The position numbers and the translations under genes were made by a program. This document shows positions 5,203-7,450 of a stretch of DNA of 7,450 nt, piece by piece. Origin of the DNA: DAOUFU01 sp034429275 (GTDB taxonomy: Bacteria > Chloroflexota > Anaerolineae > Aggregatilineales > Aggregatilineaceae); NCBI GenBank assembly GCA_034429275.1, contig DAOUFU010000315.1:1-7450 (forward strand), written 5' to 3'. The notes under the pieces were generated by a model. That model made no database searches. It was not told the DNA's origin and worked only from the letters and a program-made list of their open reading frames with translations. Position 1 is the stretch's first letter, and each line of letters opens with the position of its first letter.

Positions 5203-7436
5203 AGTGTGCTCTCCTTGTTCATGGGGGTATGCGCTGGTAAAGGGATTCCGGTTTCGATCATCAGGGTGGCGCAGGCTGTGAACATTCCGGCGGCGCTGGC
5301 CCAAATCGTCACCGGCCCGGCGCGCCGCCCGGCCCGGATGTACAACGCCGCCTGGCCGCCCACCAACGGCAGCGGGTTTTCGCCGATCAGCGTGGCGTCG
5401 CCCTCAATCTCCACCTGGACGGCGCACACCCAGTAGGGCAGGGTATTACCGTACCGGTCGGTGATGCGCACCGCAAGGCGAGTCATGTCCGCTCCGTCCG
5501 CGCGCAGGATCGTGTCGTCCGGTGCCAGGATAAGCGCGTGCGGGGCACCATCCGCAGCGATCCGCTGTTCCGCCGCAGCGCGCCCCTTGATATACCCGAT
5601 AATGCGCAGATCATCGTGGGGCTGGCCCCAGGGATCATACTCGCCGGGCCAGTGCAGGATAAACGGCGGATGGGGCAGGTGGCCGAATGTCGCGCGGTCT
5701 GGCTGGCAGCGCCCCAGCCGGTGCGCGCCGATGAACACCTCGATTTCATCGCAGTTGCTGAACACCGTCAGCGGATTGTTGCCGCCGCCCGACCGGTCGC
5801 CCAGTGTCCACAGCGTCGCCGCTTGCAGCACGACTCCCTGTTCGGGCGGGCGCTGGCTCTGGTAGAGATAGGCCGCCCACTTGGGCAGCCGGAAACTATC
5901 CATCACCCCGTGATGGCAGATGCGGTCGCCGGAGCCGAATTCGCGGTGAGTGCTGTAGTCGAAGGCGCACCAGCCGATGGCCCCGGCGACCCGGTCCGAT
6001 CCCCACTGGAGATTCTGCACCCTGGCGTGGAGCAGCGCGTGCTGGATGCGCCGCTCTTCCTGGTCCCAGCTTTTGGTGGGGAACATGTGCCCGGCGAACT
6101 CGGTGATCAGGTGCGGCTGGTGGATGGGATCGATCACCGTGTTCGAGAAGTCGTTGTAGGTGAACACGTCCTCTAAAAACTCGCTGGTGATGAAGTTGCG
6201 CACGCCGCCGGTCTGGCGGGTGGGATCGAGCCGGTGGGCGAGCGCATTGGTCTGCGCGTACAGGTCGTGGTGATCGGGCGATTCGTTGATGCGCACGCCC
6301 CAAAGCACTACCGAAGGGCGGCTGCGGTCGCGCTCGATCATGGCCTGCACGTCGCGCAGCACCAGCGACTGCCACGCTTCGTCGCCAATGTGCTGCCAGC
6401 CGGGGATTTCCTCGAAAACCAGCAGCCCGATTTCGTCGCAGCGGTCCAGAAAATGCGGCGACTGCGGGTAGTGCGAAGTCCGCACGATGTTGCAGCCCAG
6501 TTCGAATTTGAGGATGTCGGCGTCTTTGCGCTGCAAGCGAGCGGGGGCCGCTGCCCCGATGTAGGGATAGGTCTGGTGGCGGTTGAGTCCCATCAGCTTG
6601 AGCGGCTGCCCGTTCAAAGCGAAGCGGCCATCGGCGCGGAAGCCGGCCTCGCGGAACCCGATCCGGGTGCGGACCGTATCGAGCGGAGTTTCGCCGTCGA
6701 GCAGGGTCAGCGCCAGGGTGTAGAGCGTGGGCGTCTCCAACGACCACAAATCGACAGGCAGCGGCGCGGGAAAATCGAGCGTGCCGCCGATGGGGCCGGG
6801 CGCGTCCTGGCAGAACGTGGCCATCTCTTGCACACAGGCGACGATCTGCCCATCCGCATCGGTGAGCATAGCTTCCAGGCACAGGCCGGGCCGCGCCTCG
6901 CTGAGGCGGTAGTCGCAGGCCAGCGTTGGGGCGGTCAGGACGTGGCCGGGGCGGGCGAATACGTCCTGAATATGGCACGGCTCAACCATGCGCAGCCAGA
7001 CATCGCGGTAGATGCCGCCAAAGGTCAGGTAATCCACCAGGCCGCCAAACGGCGGGATGTCGGGCCGCTCGGTGGAATCGAGGATCACCGTGATGACGTT
7101 CTCGCCTTCGGCCAGGTGAGGAGTCAGGTCGAAGGAAAACGGGGTGAAGCCACCCAGGTGTTCGCCGAGGCGCTGCCCGTTGAGGTAAACCGTGCTGGCC
7201 GCCATCGCGCCGTCGAAATCCAGGAAGACTCGCCGCCCGGCGCGCGCTTCGGGCAGGCAGAAGCGCTTGCGGTAGGTCGAGACGAACTGATAGGCGGCGG
7301 AGTCCACCGTGCGATGGGTGAACAGGCGATTGGTGTGCGGCAGGACGACCGGCTCACAACCGTCATCCGGCGCGGTGAGATCGAGTTGGGGCGGGGCAAA
7401 TAACCAGTCATCGTTAAACAGGCATAGCGTTCGCAT
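5199..7436 (-). CDS. Glycoside hydrolase family 2 enzyme (beta-galactosidase/beta-glucuronidase superfamily), cytoplasmic
   Basis: A 745-residue retaining exo-glycosidase candidate without a signal peptide, so it would act on imported sugars. Domains in order: N-terminal jelly-roll sugar-binding domain (about 1-150, with LNGQRLGEHLGGFTPFSFDLT and FGGIYRDVWL), an Ig-like domain (about 155-262), the TIM barrel (about 264-525, starting with the family landmark LMGLNRHQ) and a C-terminal region (about 535-745) resembling the beta-sandwich extensions of bacterial GH2 enzymes (TVFSNCDEIEVFIG, then DRYGNTLPYW and GDATLIGENPLPLVGG). E385 in WGVRINES is the probable acid/base and E446 in ITEFAGH the probable nucleophile; RTSHYPQSPHFLDRCDEIGL (319-338) is the usual barrel signature. 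The ATG is supported by AGGA (7449-7446) 9 bases upstream. The stop overlaps the LacI-type gene, giving one transcription unit. Activity on galactosides, glucuronides or other beta-glycosides cannot be decided from sequence alone. Confidence 0.92.
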   Translation of the reverse strand: MRTLCLFNDDWLFAPPQLDLTAPDDGCEPVVLPHTNRLFTHRTVDSAAYQFVSTYRKRFCLPEARAGRRVFLDFDGAMAASTVYLNGQRLGEHLGGFTPFSFDLTPHLAEGENVITVILDSTERPDIPPFGGLVDYLTFGGIYRDVWLRMVEPCHIQDVFARPGHVLTAPTLACDYRLSEARPGLCLEAMLTDADGQIVACVQEMATFCQDAPGPIGGTLDFPAPLPVDLWSLETPTLYTLALTLLDGETPLDTVRTRIGFREAGFRADGRFALNGQPLKLMGLNRHQTYPYIGAAAPARLQRKDADILKFELGCNIVRTSHYPQSPHFLDRCDEIGLLVFEEIPGWQHIGDEAWQSLVLRDVQAMIERDRSRPSVVLWGVRINESPDHHDLYAQTNALAHRLDPTRQTGGVRNFITSEFLEDVFTYNDFSNTVIDPIHQPHLITEFAGHMFPTKSWDQEERRIQHALLHARVQNLQWGSDRVAGAIGWCAFDYSTHREFGSGDRICHHGVMDSFRLPKWAAYLYQSQRPPEQGVVLQAATLWTLGDRSGGGNNPLTVFSNCDEIEVFIGAHRLGRCQPDRATFGHLPHPPFILHWPGEYDPWGQPHDDLRIIGYIKGRAAAEQRIAADGAPHALILAPDDTILRADGADMTRLAVRITDRYGNTLPYWVCAVQVEIEGDATLIGENPLPLVGGQAALYIRAGRRAGPVTIWASAAGMFTACATLMIETGIPLPAHTPMNKESTL
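5211..5216 (-). promoter_or_regulatory. Ribosome binding site of the LacI-type gene, inside the GH2 coding end
   Basis: The minus strand reads AAGGAG, then 8 bases, then ATG (5202-5200). The site encodes Lys-Glu near the GH2 C-terminus (MNKESTL), so the coding end of the enzyme doubles as the initiation signal of the regulator. Confidence 0.75.
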
Positions 7437-7445
7437 GGGCCAGAG

Positions 7446-7449
7446 TCCT
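7446..7449 (-). promoter_or_regulatory. Ribosome binding site of the GH2 gene
   Basis: AGGA on the minus strand lies 9 bases before the ATG at 7436. It is the only upstream signal visible; the promoter is beyond the right edge. Confidence 0.5.
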
Positions 7450-7450
7450 G

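Noticed and set aside
4372..5436. Plus-strand open frame across the LacI-type gene and GH2 end
   Set aside because: It is an antisense shadow that crosses two real genes, with no domain or ribosome binding site.
6234..7403. 389-codon plus-strand open frame opposite GH2, and a 360-codon minus frame at 5896-6978
   Set aside because: Both are shadows of the GH2 gene, whose catalytic residues and domain order are intact in its own frame.

Overview
The window is GC-rich, compact bacterial DNA carrying five protein-coding genes and almost no non-coding space. The gene style fits a member of the Chloroflexota, perhaps Anaerolineae-like: a fused double ProW-type permease, a LacI regulator coupled to a cytoplasmic family 2 glycoside hydrolase, and strong G/C third-position bias with long antisense shadow frames. 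This assignment is an inference from gene content. No rRNA or other marker is present to prove it.

Left part (1-4124): a complete quaternary-amine/osmoprotectant type ABC transporter (OpuA/ProVWX class) arranged as two divergent units. On the minus strand an ATPase (1974-2984) overlaps by 4 bases a permease that runs off the left edge (1-1977). The permease is a single chain with two ProW-like halves. On the plus strand lies the secreted substrate-binding protein (3171-4124). The 186-base gap between the divergent starts holds an 8-bp perfect inverted repeat (AATTCGCA and its complement). Each arm contains the -35-like hexamer of a plausible promoter firing away from the centre, so the binding protein and the ATPase-permease unit are probably co-regulated. 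The exact substrate (glycine betaine, choline, carnitine, proline betaine) cannot be read from the sequence.

Right part (4141-7436): a minus-strand sugar-utilisation unit with a GH2 enzyme (5199-7436, beta-galactosidase/beta-glucuronidase superfamily) followed by a LacI-family repressor (4141-5202). The two overlap by ATGA. The GH2 start is only 14 bases from the right edge, so the unit's promoter, its operators and any sugar transporter lie outside the window.

The two modules converge at about 4125-4140, where a GC-rich hairpin (4130-4154) places the lacI stop codon in its loop. Nothing seen links the two modules functionally. No RNA genes, insertion sequences, CRISPR arrays, attachment sites or origins were recognised, and I found no clear sign of an entirely new system. 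The most unusual points are the mirror-image divergent promoter, the tandem ProW fusion, the shortened ATPase sensor tail, and a GH2 active-site motif with one extra residue.
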